From Candidula unifasciata (taxonomy: Eukaryota > Mollusca > Gastropoda > Stylommatophora > Geomitridae): a stretch of 64,000 nt of DNA. A program made the translations under genes and the position numbers. Below are positions 24,336 to 38,526 of this stretch, one piece after another; the first letter of the stretch is position 1; each line of letters begins with the position of its first letter. The notes below the pieces were generated by a model. The model was given only the letters and a program-made list of their open reading frames with translations, was not told the origin of the DNA and made no database searches. Location of the stretch: contig CAJHNH020001595.1 of the NCBI GenBank assembly GCA_905116865.2, positions 152,375 to 216,374 on the forward strand, given 5' to 3'.

Positions 24336-24609
24336 AACGTCACTCACTCTGTCCACCAAGATGTTACAAAAGTGTGAAACTGTGATACACCTGAGAACAC
24401 GACATTCTCTAAGCACCCTGCTACAACAGTTCCATCTTTGATCCCGTGGCCACCTAGAAATGAAGGTAGAGACACAGCACTTAATTTTCTGTTCTCAGAC
24501 CTTCATCGATGCACGCAAAAACTGTATGGCTGACAACAAGTACGTTTGGATATCGAAACAGAAGACTCAATGAACGCTTTACATTTGGTGTAATTAGCTA
24601 CGCGGTGAT

Positions 24610-26285
<1,676 letters not shown>

Positions 26286-26294
26286 ATTTCAGTG

Positions 26295-26445
26295 GAACCA
26301 AGGAGACAGTGGAGAGATAATATATCCAGACAGACCTACAATCACTTTGGAGTCACCAGCTTGGAGGAGAAAACCAGTCACTGGGATGAATGCAGGCGGG
26401 TAATGTCTGGAAATAGTCAACGCAGAAGTAAGACAGATATGTAAA
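26295..26445 (+). pseudogene. Possible 3' coding end of a LINE
   Basis: A plus frame from about 26297 to a TAA at 26443 begins with PRRQWRDNI and continues with a tryptophan/arginine-rich tail (HWDECRRVM). Arg/Trp-rich C-termini of this sort are usual at the end of non-LTR reverse transcriptases. There is no other supporting domain, so this is tentative; family 3 sequence begins directly after it. Confidence 0.35.
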
Positions 26446-26454
26446 ACGGATGTG

Positions 26455-26560
26455 CATGCAAAAGTCGAATTAGGCCAAAGTCCAGAAGTGGACAAACAAC
26501 CAGAGATTTCCGCCTGGAGTTTACAGTCAGTGAACGCTGAGCAGAAGAAGAATAAAAAGA
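26455..26560. repeat. Dispersed repeat family 3, second single copy
   Basis: Shares gtccagaagtggacaaacaa, ccagag and cagtgaacgctg with 22478-22575. It ends in an A/G-rich stretch (gcagaagaagaataaaaag), similar to the far end of the copy at 18645-19085 when that is read in reverse. Confidence 0.8.
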
Positions 26561-26734
26561 GTAACATGAACAAAGTATTTCCGTTTGAAAGACGATGCTC
26601 AAAAGATATTTTCCATCAGTGTTCAGGATGTTAGGGAAGCTTTGACAGGCGTACAGGCAGAGCACTGCTACTGTGACCCGGCATTTGTTGCAGATGTTAA
26701 GGCGGTATCCTTCCTGTCAAATTAACAAAGGGGG

Positions 26735-26885
26735 GATATTTCTACGTTCTTGCTGTATGAGCAACATAGTTTCTGTACGATCCACATAGGTTTTGTGGTA
26801 GAGAGGAATATTTCTACGTTCTTTCTGTATGAGCAACATAGTTTCTGTACGACCCACATAGGTTTTGTGGTATAGAGGGAAGTAA
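26735..26885. repeat. Two-copy direct repeat of about 76 bp
   Basis: Two adjacent copies sharing atttctacgttctt, tgtatgagcaacatagtttc and cacataggttttgtggta. Confidence 0.9.
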
Positions 26886-27194
26886 CTCATCCCTGTTCTA
26901 ATTAGCCTTGAAATGTGGAAGATTCTTCTTAAATGAACTGGTCTTGCTCGTGACCCTAACCATCGCCATGGTCTGTAATTCATAGATGCCCATATACAAC
27001 ACTATTGCCTGGAAGGATAGACAAGCGCCAAACTAAACATGCCTTGCAGAATACCGCCATTAGTTTTTTTCTTGTTCCACGGTACTCTAAGACTTCCTTT
27101 CAATTTCTTTGTTAAATATTGAGAACTGGAAAACATAGCATTTGATTATTCAGAAAGATACAGACAAGAGATCTGGCAACTGTTAATCTCAGGT

Positions 27195-27890
27195 TAAAAC
27201 ATCAACTGAACAAAGAAACCCAGATGGGTGTGTTAGATTGAACTATCAATAGAACAAAGAAACCCAGACAGGTGTGTTAGATTGAACTATCAATAGAACA
27301 AAGAAACCCAGACAGGTGTGTTAGATTGAACTATCAATAGAACAAAGAAACCCAGACAGGTGTGTTAGATTGAACTATCAATAGAACAAAGAAACCCAGA
27401 TGGGTGTGTTAGGTTGAACTATCAATAGAACAAAGAAACCCAGACAGGTGTGTTAGATTGAACTATCAATAGAACAAAGAAACCCAGACAGGTGTGTTAG
27501 ATTGAACTATCAATAGAACAAAGAAACCCAGATGGGTGTGTTAGGTTGAACTATCAATAGAACAAAGAAACCCAGACAGGTGTGTTAGATTGAACTATCA
27601 ATAGAACAAAGAAACCCAGACAGGTGTGTTAGATTGAACTATCAATAGAACAAAGAAACCCAGATGGGTGTGTTCGGTTGAACTATCAATAGAACAAAGA
27701 AACCCAGATGGGTGTGTTAGATTGAACTATCAATAGAACAAAGAAACCCAGACAGGTGTGTTAGATTGAACTATCAATAGAACAAAGAAACCCAGATGGG
27801 TGTATTAGGTTGAACTATAAATAGAACAAAGAAACCCAGATGGGTGTGTTAGATTGAACTATCAATAGAACAACGAAACCCAGACAGATA
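27195..27890. repeat. 44-bp minisatellite, about 16 copies
   Basis: Unit of 44 bp (for example 27241-27284) containing aactatcaatagaacaaag and aaacccagacaggtgtgtta. A gatgggtgtg variant recurs at about every third unit in the first half, hinting at a higher-order repeat. Confidence 0.97.
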
Positions 27891-27934
27891 GGCTGGCTTG
27901 ACCTGAACTACATAGATAAATGACTCAGTCAGGT

Positions 27935-28385
27935 GTGTAGCGTCAAGTCTACAGATAAGAGCAGAGGTGATGTGTGGTAGCGTCAAGTCTACAGATAAGA
28001 GCAGAGGTGATGTGTGGTAGCGTCAAGTCTACAGATAAGAGCAGAGGTGATGTGTGGTAGCGTCAAGTCTACAGATAAGAGCAGAGGTGATGTGTGGTAG
28101 CGTCAAGTCTACAGATAAGAGCAGAGGCGATGTGTGGTAGCGTCAAGTCTACAGACAAGAGCAGAGGCGATGTGTGGTAGCGTCAAGTCTACAGATAAGA
28201 GCACAGGTGATGTGTGGTAGCGTCAAGTCTACAGATAAGAGCAGAGGTGATGTGTGGTAGCGTCAAGTCTACAGATAAGAGCAGAGGCGATATGTGGTAG
28301 CGTCAAGTCTACAGATAAGAGCAGAGGTGATGTGTGGTAGCGTCAAGTCTACAGATAAGAGCAGAGGTGATGTGTGGTAGCATGA
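27935..28385. repeat. 40-bp minisatellite, about 11 copies
   Basis: Unit of 40 bp (for example 27961-28000) containing gcagaggtgatgtgtggtag and cgtcaagtctacagataaga, over 97 percent identical between copies. It starts right after the 44-bp array. Confidence 0.97.
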
Positions 28386-28522
28386 AGTAGATACAAGTTT
28401 CAGGAAGGGACCATTTCCACACCGTGAGGCACATAATGCTAGTCCCATGTGATACAGATAACTCAGCAAACGATGAGAGATGAAGCATTATCACACTGGC
28501 TACTTCTCGTGTTTCCTGCAAT

Positions 28523-28771
28523 CTATTTTTGGCTGCACCAATCTGGGGTAGAATCTTGAATTAAGAATCGACACCATAGCACTCGGAACCCTCTCATAAG
28601 CTCTCCGTCTCCATCTTCAGCAGCAAGCAAATAGTTCCGATGACACCAGTAACTGTCTGATTGTCTCGCCTTTCCCTTGAGTGTTGAGCGTCGGCTAGAT
28701 CCCTTGGTATCTCTTTGCAGTGCCATTCTCCTCAGACCGTAATGATCTATTTGCGCCTCCGCACTGTTCAC
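28523..28771 (-). pseudogene. C-terminal relic of an RNase H-type non-LTR retrotransposon
   Basis: Minus-strand open frame of 82 codons. The segment SSRRSTLKGKARQ is followed, with a frameshift, by a VIGTICLLL-like stretch. This order resembles the tail after RNase H in snail pol-like proteins of the nimbus/I group (a GSGRHSTLRGR-like box followed by a IGTVSRATL-like box). The same tail is seen at 34640-34735. No RT or RNase H core is present here. Confidence 0.5.
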
Positions 28772-29190
28772 TCACTCCCAAGGGGCCCTCATAACATCCA
28801 GCTTATCATACATCAATTCATCATCGTTTTGCAGAACCAGTCAGTCTACCTGTCTGCTCGTTTCCCAACACACCCGCATCACATGAAGAAAATATTCAAA
28901 AGATATTCTTCGGGAGAAAAAACAAGAATAAGACGAAGAAAAATAAGATGAGGGGAGAAGGAAGAAGAAAAGAAAAAAAAACTCCTTCTTCTGACTTTTA
29001 TCCCCCAATGGAGCATAGGGCCTCAACTAACTCAGGCCAAATCGTTCTATCCTTTGCTATTGCTGACCCTATGTCCTCTCCCACTTTTTAACCGTTCTCT
29101 CTAGCTCCTATCTTCACGTGTGTGTGTGGGTGTGTGTTTTGTTTTCTTGTTGTATTTCTATGTCCTTGTGAGTTTCAGTGCTGTAAGTTT
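28772..29190. other. Non-coding stretch
   Basis: Includes a purine-rich run (28900-28985) and a GT-rich patch (29116-29136). No gene recognised. Confidence 0.5.
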
Positions 29191-29197
29191 CATATTG

Positions 29198-31290
29198 AAG
29201 AAACCACAGAACCCAAAAACTAAGTTTAGCTTCAATAAAGAAACCACAGAACCCAAAACTGTAACTTTAGTAATAATGAAGAAACCACAGAACCCAAAAC
29301 TGTAACTTTAGTAATAATGAAGAAACCACAGAACCCAAAACTGTAATTTTAGTAATAATGAAGAAACCACAGAATCCAAAACTGTAACTTTAGTAATAAT
29401 GAAGAAACCACAGAACCCAAAACTGTAACTTTAGTAATAATGAAGAAACCACAGAACCCAAAACTGTAACTTTAGTAATAATGAAGAAACCACAGAACCC
29501 AAAACTGTAACTTTAGTAATAATGAAGAAACCACAGAACCCAAAACTGTAACTTTAGTAATAATGAAGAAACCACAGAACCCAAAACTGTAACTTTAGTA
29601 ATAATGAAGAAACCACAGAACCCAAAACTGTAACTTTAGTAATAATAAAGAAACCACAGAACCCAAAACTGTAACTTTAGTAATAATGAAGAAACCACAG
29701 AACCCAAAACTGTAACTTTAGTAATAATGAAGAAACCACAGAACCCAAAACTGTAACTTTAGTAATAATGAAGAAACCACAGAACCCAAAACTGTAACTT
29801 TAGTAATAATGAAGAAACCACAGAACCCAAAACTGTAACTTTAGTAATAATGAAGAAACCACAGAGCCCAAAACTGTAACTTTAGTAATAATAAAAAAAC
29901 CACAGAACCCAAAACTGTAACTTTAGTAATAATAAAGAAACCACAGAACCCAAAACTGTAACTTTAGTAATAATGAAGAAACCACAGAACCCAAAACTGT
30001 AACTTTAGTATTAATGAAGAAACCACAGAACCCAAAACTGTAACTTTAGTAATAATGAAGAAACCACAGAACCCAAAACTGTAACTTTAGTAATAATGAA
30101 GAAACCACAGAACCCAAAACTGTAACTTTAGTAATAATGAAGAAACCACAGAACCCAAAACTGTAACTTTAGTAATAATGAAGAAACCACAGAACCCAAA
30201 ACTGTAACTTTAGTAATAATGAAGAAACCACAGAACCCAAAACTGTAACTTTAGTAATAATGAAGAAACCACAGAACCCAAAACTGTAACTTTAGTAATA
30301 ATGAAGAAACCACAGAACCCAAAACTGTAACTTTAGTAATAATGAAGAAACCACAGAACCCAAAACTGTAACTTTAGTAATAATGAAGAAACCACAGAAC
30401 CCAAAACTGTAACTTTAGTAATAATAAAGAAACCACAGAACCCAAAACTGTAACTTTAGTATTAATGAAGAAACCACAGAACCCAAAACTGTAACTTTAG
30501 TAAAATGAAGAAACCACAGAACCCAAAACTGTAACTTTAGTAATAATGAAGAAACCACAGAACCCAAAACTGTAACTTTAGTAATAATGAAGAAACCACA
30601 GAACCCAAAACTGTAACTTTAGTAATAATGAAGAAACCACAGAGCCCAAAACTGTAACTTTAGTAATAATGAAGAAACCACAGAGCCCAAAACTGTAACT
30701 TTAGTAATAATGAAGAAACCACAGAGCCCAAAACTGTAACTTTAGTATTCATGAAGAAACCACAGAACCCAAAACTGTAACTTTAGTAATAATGAAGAAA
30801 CCACAGAGCCCAAAACTGTAACTTTAGTAATAATGAAGAAACCACAGAGCCCAAAACTGTAACTTTAGTATTCATGAAGAAACCACAGAGCCCAAAACTG
30901 TAACTTTAGTAATAATGAAGAAACCACAGAGCCCAAAACTGTAACTTTAGTATTCATGAAGAAACCACAGAGCCCAAAACTGTAACTTTAGTATTCATGA
31001 AGAAACCACAGAGCCCAAAACTGTAACTTTAGTAATAATGAAGAAACCACAGAGCCCAAAACTGTAACTTTAGTATTCATGAAGAAACCACAGAGCCCAA
31101 AACTGTAACTTTAGTATTAATGAAGAAACCACAGAGCCCAAAACTGTAACTTTAGTAATAATAAAGAAACCACAGAACCCAAAACTGTAACTTTAGTAAT
31201 AATGAAGAAACCACAGAACTTAAAACTGTAACTTTAGTAATAATGAAGAAACCACAGAACCCAAAACTGTAACTTTAGCATAAATGAAAA
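29198..31290. repeat. 41-bp minisatellite, about 51 copies
   Basis: Unit of 41 bp (for example 29281-29321) containing gaaaccacagaacccaaaac and tgtaactttagtaataatg. Copies with gagccc and with attcatg cluster between 30640 and 31140, so local subfamilies have spread. Every frame contains stops. Confidence 0.98.
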
Positions 31291-31372
31291 CAACTAAGAA
31301 CTGTAGTCGTCTGCTCTGATGTACAATTAGTACTGGCCAGCTGATAAATAGTGGCGACACAGTCTGTCGGGC

Positions 31373-31555
31373 CCAGCTACACTAGCTGACCTTTCATTGA
31401 TGCTTGCTGGGACTGGTTGTTCTGTGACCAGCGGCCGCCGACATTGAATTTGTACTCGTAAGCAGTGTTTGTTGGTGTGTAGCTATGATTGTAAGTAGAG
31501 CATGAGTTTATTTGAGCTTTCAGCGTTGGCGGGCGACGAGAAGTGTAACTTTGCA
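31373..31555 (-). CDS. Possible terminal exon of an unknown gene
   Basis: Minus strand. A plausible acceptor (pyrimidine-rich gttctgttgttccag, plus-strand 31556-31570) precedes an open frame of about 60 residues ending at a TAG. The translation starts MQSYTSRRPPTLKAQ and ends with a Gln/Asn/Ser-rich tail (QASMKGQLV). It is neither low-complexity nor repeat-derived, and it sits between two huge minisatellites. There is no recognised family and no upstream exon. Chance is possible at this length. Confidence 0.3.
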
Positions 31556-31599
31556 TCTGGAACAACAGAACGTTTAGAGGTCAACATAAAATGTTAACA

Positions 31600-32135
31600 G
31601 GTAGGAAACCACAGGGCGTAGAATACACTTTCTCGTGGGACCAAGGCTTATTGTGTGGGGTAAGGGGTGGGGTTAGGACCAGTTGTACACCTTATGGGGT
31701 CTTTAAAAGCGCTCACATTCTATAATATAGAGGACGCGTGGTCACCGGTAAGACCGTCCACACAGTACAATGTCGCACCAACCTGAGACCCGTGCCACTT
31801 TGACTTGAGCGTGTTAAATGTTAGGACGCTTAAATTAAATTCTAATCACAGTGTGTTGGGCCCGAGCTCGTTACTTGTACCGAAATTGTTATTTTCAATA
31901 GTTGATATTTGGATCTGGACGAAGAAAAAAATGTTTAAAAATAGATAACGCTTTATTTGAGGCGTGGAGATAGCGAGGCTGTGACACGCCAAACATGGGA
32001 CGGAAACGTCACGATCACAGCGGGAGCCTCAGTCTTAAGGCTTTTGTGGGATTAGTGTTGATTCACACAACTTCCTGATCCCTAGGGATTTTATTTTGAT
32101 GGATTCCTGAAACACCAATCAACTGACTCGAAAAC
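31600..32135. other. Unique non-coding stretch
   Basis: Mixed-composition sequence between the 41-bp and 26-bp arrays. No gene, border or repeat recognised. Confidence 0.5.
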
Positions 32136-32136
32136 T

Positions 32137-33985
32137 CTGCAACTCTTCCAGTACATACAACTCTGCAACTGTTCCGTTACATACAACTCTGCAACTGTTC
32201 CGTTACATACAACTCTGCAACTGTTCCGTTACATACAACTCTGCAACTGTTCCGTTACATACAACTCTGCAACTGTTCCGTTACATACAACTCTGCAACT
32301 GTTCCGTTACATACAACTCTGCCACTGTTCCGTTACATACAACTCTGCAACTGTTCCGTTACATACAACTCTGCAACTGTTCCGTTACATACAACTCTGC
32401 AACTGTTCGGTTACATACAACTCTGCAACTGTTCCGTTACATACAACTCTGCCACTGTTCTGTTACATACAACTCTGCCACTGTTCTGTTACATACAACT
32501 CTGCCACTGTTCGGTTACATACAACTCTGCCACTGTTCTGTTACATACAACACTGCAACTGTTCCGTTACATACAACTCTGCAACTGTTCGGTTACATAC
32601 AACTCTGCAACTGTTCCGTTACAAACAACTCTGCAACTGTTCCGTTACATACAACACTGCAACTGTTCCGTTACATACAACTCTGCAACTGTTCCGTTAC
32701 ATACAACTCTGCAACTGTTCTGTTACATACAACTCTGCCACTGTTCTGTTACATACAACTCTGCCACTGTTCCGTTACATACAACTCTGCAACTGTTCGG
32801 TTACATACAACTCTGCAACTGTTCGGTTACATACAACTCTGCAACTGTTCGGTTACATACAACCCTGCAACTGTTCGGTTACATACAACTCTGCAACTGT
32901 TCCGTTACATACAACTCTGCAACTGTTCTGTTACATACAACTCTGCAACTGTTCTGTTACATACAACCCTGCAACTGTTCGGTTACATACAACTCTGCAA
33001 CTGTTCCGTTACATACAACTCTGCAACTGTTCCGTTACATACAACTCTGCAACTGTTCCGTTACATACAACTCTGCAACTGTTCCGTTACATACAACTCT
33101 GCAACTGTTCCGTTACATACAACTCTGCAACTGTTCCGTTACATACAACTCTGCAACTGTTCCGTTACATACAACTCTGCAACTGTTCCGTTACATACAA
33201 CTCTGCAACTGTTCCGTTACATACAACTCTGCCACTGTTCCGTTACATACAACTCTGCAACTGTTCCGTTACATACAACTCTGCAACTGTTCCGTTACAT
33301 ACAACTCTGCAACTGTTCGGTTACATACAACTCTGCAACTGTTCCGTTACATACAACTCTGCCACTGTTCTGTTACATACAACTCTGCCACTGTTCTGTT
33401 ACATACAACTCTGCCACTGTTCGGTTACATACAACTCTGCCACTGTTCTGTTACATACAACACTGCAACTGTTCCGTTACATACAACTCTGCAACTGTTC
33501 GGTTACATACAACTCTGCAACTGTTCCGTTACAAACAACTCTGCAACTGTTCCGTTACATACAACACTGCAACTGTTCCGTTACATACAACTCTGCAACT
33601 GTTCCGTTACATACAACTCTGCAACTGTTCTGTTACATACAACTCTGCCACTGTTCTGTTACATACAACTCTGCCACTGTTCCGTTACATACAACTCTGC
33701 AACTGTTCGGTTACATACAACTCTGCAACTGTTCGGTTACATACAACTCTGCAACTGTTCGGTTACATACAACCCTGCAACTGTTCGGTTACATACAACT
33801 CTGCAACTGTTCCGTTACATACAACTCTGCAACTGTTCTGTTACATACAACTCTGCAACTGTTCTGTTACATACAACCCTGCAACTGTTCGGTTACATAC
33901 AACTCTGCAACTGTTCCGTTACATACAACCCTGCAACTGTTCCAGTACATACAACTCTGCAAATGTTCCGTTATATGCAGCTCGG
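32137..33985. repeat. 26-bp minisatellite, about 71 copies, with a 910-bp higher-order copy
   Basis: Unit of 26 bp (for example 32161-32186) containing ctctgcaactgttccgttac. Variant units (gccact, gttctg, gttcgg, aacact, aaccct, acaaac) occur in the same order at 32311-32990 and 33221-33900, an offset of exactly 910 bp, or 35 units. A block of units was therefore duplicated recently. Confidence 0.97.
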
Positions 33986-34019
33986 CCACTGTTTTGTTAC
34001 ATGCAACTCGACTTTCTGT

Positions 34020-34640
34020 TACATGTATTTGTAGAGTAACGGGCCCTTGTTACAACAGTGACATTTCGAGTATACGATGAATCCCATAGACCAATTCAGC
34101 ACTCGGTAGCTGCTGTGCTCATTATCACACTGGTCGCCTTTACTTCCCCTGACTGTAACTTGCTCCAGTTGTAAGCTTGTCAATCACGATCAGTTTGCTC
34201 ACTTGAACTCTAGACCACGGGACCACAGGTCACGGATCTGTAAGAGACACATTTGTATCATCATCCCATGGTAGCTTTTGCGAGCAATGCTGCTCCCACG
34301 ATTGCAGGCTGGACCGATTCTACTCTTGCCAATTCTCATAACTCGTGCATGTTGAAGCCTAGTGGTTCTCTGACATCAGGCACCTTATCGCCAGCCGATC
34401 CTTTTGTTAATGGTCCTGAAGAAATATCACTGGCATATGCTAATTACATCCCTCATTCTCATTCTTATTTTTAAAGATGGCACTAGCCGAAGATACTATC
34501 GGATCGGACTAGAGACCTCACTCGAGCAAATACACATAGGGCAGGAATGGGTCGACACAAACACCCACAACAACAACATCAACTTTAATCAGTTCATTAT
34601 TACAGTAGAAAAGGGATATAGAGAAAGATGTTATGTTATC
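34020..34640. other. Non-coding stretch
   Basis: Sequence between the 26-bp array and the RNase H relic. A 73-codon plus frame (34253-34474) has no recognisable motif. Confidence 0.45.
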
Positions 34641-35155
34641 GCGATCGATGTCTTTGCACATTGGACATCCCCATGGGTGCTCAGTTTTCTGATGCAGCAG
34701 CCACATCAAGGTACCTCTACTGACTATTCCCATGAGGAGTTAGTTGTATTATCTTCTGTCTTTACCTCAAAGACGGAATAGTCGTGATTCGCTAAGCTCA
34801 ACTCTTTGGTCACGCATCAGAGATTCGCTATTATTCCCCAACCTACTCCGTAGGGCGTTAATGATATCAGCTCTGTCCAAGCTTCTTCCCATTTGCATTG
34901 GCGCAATTACCTGCCAGCTGGTCATCTCTTGCATTACCATTTACTCCTGCGTGCCCAGGGGGGTAGATCCAGATGATGGAGGTTAACTGCGACTTCCGAA
35001 TACTTTCTACTCATTCGGAGCGGAGACTACATGTAGCGCTTGTGTAAAGCATGTTGACAGAGTTTAACACGATGACCGCATGTGTGGCCACTTGTTCTGC
35101 TACCTATGCGAGTGCTCTGGAAGCAGCAATTATCTCTATGGTCACGCAGAGAATG
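34640..35155 (-). pseudogene. RNase H and tail relic of a non-LTR retrotransposon
   Basis: Read on the minus strand from right to left, broken frames give an IEIIAASRALA segment (the helix carrying the conserved Glu of RNase H), a THAVIV...NSVNML segment (its TDS box, with Asp lost), WIYPPGHAGVNGN...DDQLA (the PGHxGVxGNxxxDxLA box, with the catalytic-site histidine and aspartate visible), then a GIVSRGTLMWLL tail. The order and tail match snail I-group (nimbus-like) pol proteins. Stops and frameshifts show it is dead. The RT region is not adjacent. Confidence 0.8.
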
Positions 35156-35227
35156 ATGTCACGGTATTGTACATTTAGATATTCAATAACTGGTAGAGAG
35201 AAGAAAACGCTGGGCTAGATAACACAC

Positions 35228-35590
35228 CTATGGTTCTGTTCATCGTGGTGAAAGATGTGGCTGGAGTTTTTCAGCTAGAGATAATACAATGATCGTGGCA
35301 GAAAAAAATTGTGCTTTTGGTTATCTACAAGTTGAAGCATGAGGATGGAGATGGAGGCAATCACTGCAGCTCTGACGTGGACAGCCAGAACATAGAGGAA
35401 CCAGAGGAACTATAGTGACTGATTCTCAGTCGGTACTGCCAAAGATTAAAAATGAACACATTTGGCATGAATGGATACCAAGAAACTGCACGTGAACACT
35501 ACAGGCACTCACGTAGATATACTGTTTGGATATGCAGGAGTGCGAGGGAATAAAAGAGCAGATTTGGGCAACAAAAGCGATAGCTACTAA
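35228..35590 (+). pseudogene. Second RNase H relic, divergent to the first
   Basis: Plus-strand broken frames read YGSVHRGERCGWSFSAR (the TDGS...GW start of RNase H with its first Asp lost), MEMEAITAAL (the Glu helix), TIVTDSQSVL (the TDS box) and GYAGVRGNKRADLGNK (the final GNxRAD box). Several stops and frameshifts separate them. It is a different copy from the relic on the minus strand, which begins only about 75 bp to its left. Confidence 0.8.
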
Positions 35591-36415
35591 AACACTCCTT
35601 TTGGACAAGGAAGTCATTTTCAAGATTATTTATAAACAGCCATTAAATCTAGCCACTCCAAATACAAAGTCTGCAAATCCCTTGAAAATCGCTTTATTTT
35701 TACTCTGGGAACCATCATACCCAAGGAATTGAACTGTCAACACAGTTTCGTCTTATGTTCTCGAGTTACGGCTTTTGTCAATCCCCGATTGAATATTCTC
35801 AGTCTCCATGTTGTCTCTTTATTTTACTGACAGGACATCAACGTGGATGCTTCGGTATAGGTCAGTTAAGTGATTTTGTATATGCGTGTGCTTTTGTTTG
35901 ATTCATGTATGTGCTGATAAAGGCTTATAGCGTTTTGTTTGTTATAATGACAAGCTCGCTGATCTACTTTTCGTTAAATTTGTTTATCTGTCCATGATAT
36001 ATTTATGAACCAATGTTAACGGAAGATACAAGATTAGATGAAATAATAAATGTGAACATGTGAATTTGGAATCAAGCATGGATCCAGCAAGGAGGGGTGT
36101 AGACGAGGACAAGTACGGCGTGTGTACAACCAGTTTATGACTGCCTCACTCAGCGTCTGCGCATTCAGCCATTTGCTGCGGATCTATAGATATGCCTTCT
36201 GAGTTTTGCTATTGATGGTAAAACCAGTAATCAGTATTTTCGTCGGTAACCCGATGGCAGAGTTTCAATATATTACTGCTAGGATTAGAGGGTCATCCAA
36301 ACAACTTTATATCCTTAACCATACTTTTTTTTTTTCAACATTCGCAAACAAATTATTTCTGTCATACTTTAGTTGCCATAAGAGATTTTATGGGGTGAGT
36401 AATGTGGTAGACAGA
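35591..36415. other. Non-coding stretch, possibly more of the retrotransposon tail
   Basis: No clear motif after the RNase H box. AT-rich, with a poly-T run at 36327-36336. Confidence 0.4.
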
Positions 36416-37800
36416 TGTCAGGACTGGTAAATGGTAGACTGACAGATGTCCGGACTGGTGGATGGTAGACTGGCAGATGGCAGGACTGGTAGATGGTAGA
36501 CTGGCAGATGTCAGGACTGGTGGATGGTAGACTGGCAGAAGTCAGGACTGGTAGATGGTAGACCGACAGATGTCAGGACTGGTACAGGTATACTGACAGA
36601 TGTCAGGACTGGTAGATGGTAGACGGGCAGATGTCAGGACTGGTAGATAGTAGACTGGCAGATGTCAGGACTGGTAGAGGTAGACTATCAGATGTCTGGA
36701 CTGGTAGAGGTAGACTGGCAGATGTCAGGACTGGTAGATGGTAGAATGGCATATGTCCGGACTGGTGGATGGTAGACTGACAGATGTCAGGACTGGTAGA
36801 GGTAGACAGACAGATGTCAGGACTGGTGGATGGTATACTGGCAGATGTCCGGACTGGTGGATGGTAGACTGGCAGAAGTCAGGACTGGTAGATGGTAGAC
36901 CGACAGATGTCAGGACTGGTACAGGTAGACTGACAGATGTCAGGACTGGTAGATGGTAGACGGGCAGATGTCAGGACTGGTAGATAGTAGACTGGCAGAT
37001 GTCAGGACTGGTAGAGGTAGACTATCAGATGTCTGGACTAGTAGAGGTAGACTGGCAGATGTCAGGACTGGTAGATGGTAGACTGGCAGATGTCCGGACT
37101 GGTGGATGGTAGACTGACAGATGTCAGGACTGGTAGAGGTAGACAGACAGATGTCAGGACTGGTGGATGGTATACTGGCAGATGTCCGGACTGGTGGATG
37201 GTAGACTGGCAGATGTCAGGACTGGTAGATGGTAGACTGGCAGATGTCCGGACTGGTAGAGGTAGACTGGCAGATGTCCGGACTGGTGGATGGTAGACTG
37301 ACAGATGTCCGGACTGGTGGATGGTAGACTGACAGATGTCCGGACTGGTGGATGGTAGTCTGACATATGTCCGGACTGGTAGAGGTAGACTGGCAGATGT
37401 CTGGACTGGTAGAGGTAGACTGGCAGATGTCTGGACTGGTGGATGGTAGACTGGCAGATGTCAGGACTGGTAGAGGTAGACTGACAGATGTCCGGACTGG
37501 TAGAGGTAGACTGACAGATGTCCGGACTGGTAGAGGTAGACTGGCAGATGTCAGGACTGGTGGATGGTAGACTGGCAGATGTCCGGACTGGTAGAGGTAG
37601 ACTGGCAGATGTCAGGACTGGTGGATGGTAGACTGGCAGATGTCTGGACTGGTAGAGGTAGACTGACAGATGTCCGGACTGGTAGATGATAGATTGACAG
37701 ATGTCCGGACTGGTAGAGGTAGACGGGCAGATGTCAGGACTGGTAGATAGTAGACTGAATGATATCAGGACTGGTAGATGGTAGACTGATTGATGTGAGG
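36416..37800. repeat. 31/30-bp minisatellite, about 45 copies, with a 337-bp higher-order copy
   Basis: Unit of 31 bp containing actggcagatgtcaggactg and gtagatggtag; a one-base-shorter gaggtag form alternates with it. The same order of variant units starts at about 36535 and again about 337 bp later. Mixed unit lengths mean no frame persists, although short open frames occur on both strands. Confidence 0.95.
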
Positions 37801-38170
37801 ACTCGTGGATGGTGAGATGTCCAATCAGACAGACAGACGAACAAACCCGTAGACTGATAGTCAAAGTGCAGATGAGCAGGCAGACGGTGGCGGTTAGGCC
37901 ATCGAACGGACTGACGAACAAATATTTTCATCGCATAGTTAGGCAGAGTTCTGCAGAAACTGGGGCCTAACCTAATCATCTACAGTAAACAATTAGGCTC
38001 TCGCTGTTCAAACAGTTATCTCACACATCTGGTCAGATAAGGCTGACTGGGGGCTTAAATTCATGTCAGTTTCACAGGATGAGCTGGGGCAGTCAAACCT
38101 GTGTACCATTTATTGTGTTACGTTTTTTTCTCTTGTCCTTATTTTCGACAGGTAATGTTGTTGCTGTTGC
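37801..38170. other. Unique non-coding stretch
   Basis: Short unique sequence between two arrays, with a cagacagacag run near 37826. No gene recognised. Confidence 0.5.
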
Positions 38171-38176
38171 TGCGGC

Positions 38177-38526
<350 letters not shown>

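Noticed and set aside
27195..33985. CRISPR-like regular repeats
   Set aside because: The repeats are contiguous, without unique spacers, in an intron-containing animal sequence; they are minisatellites.
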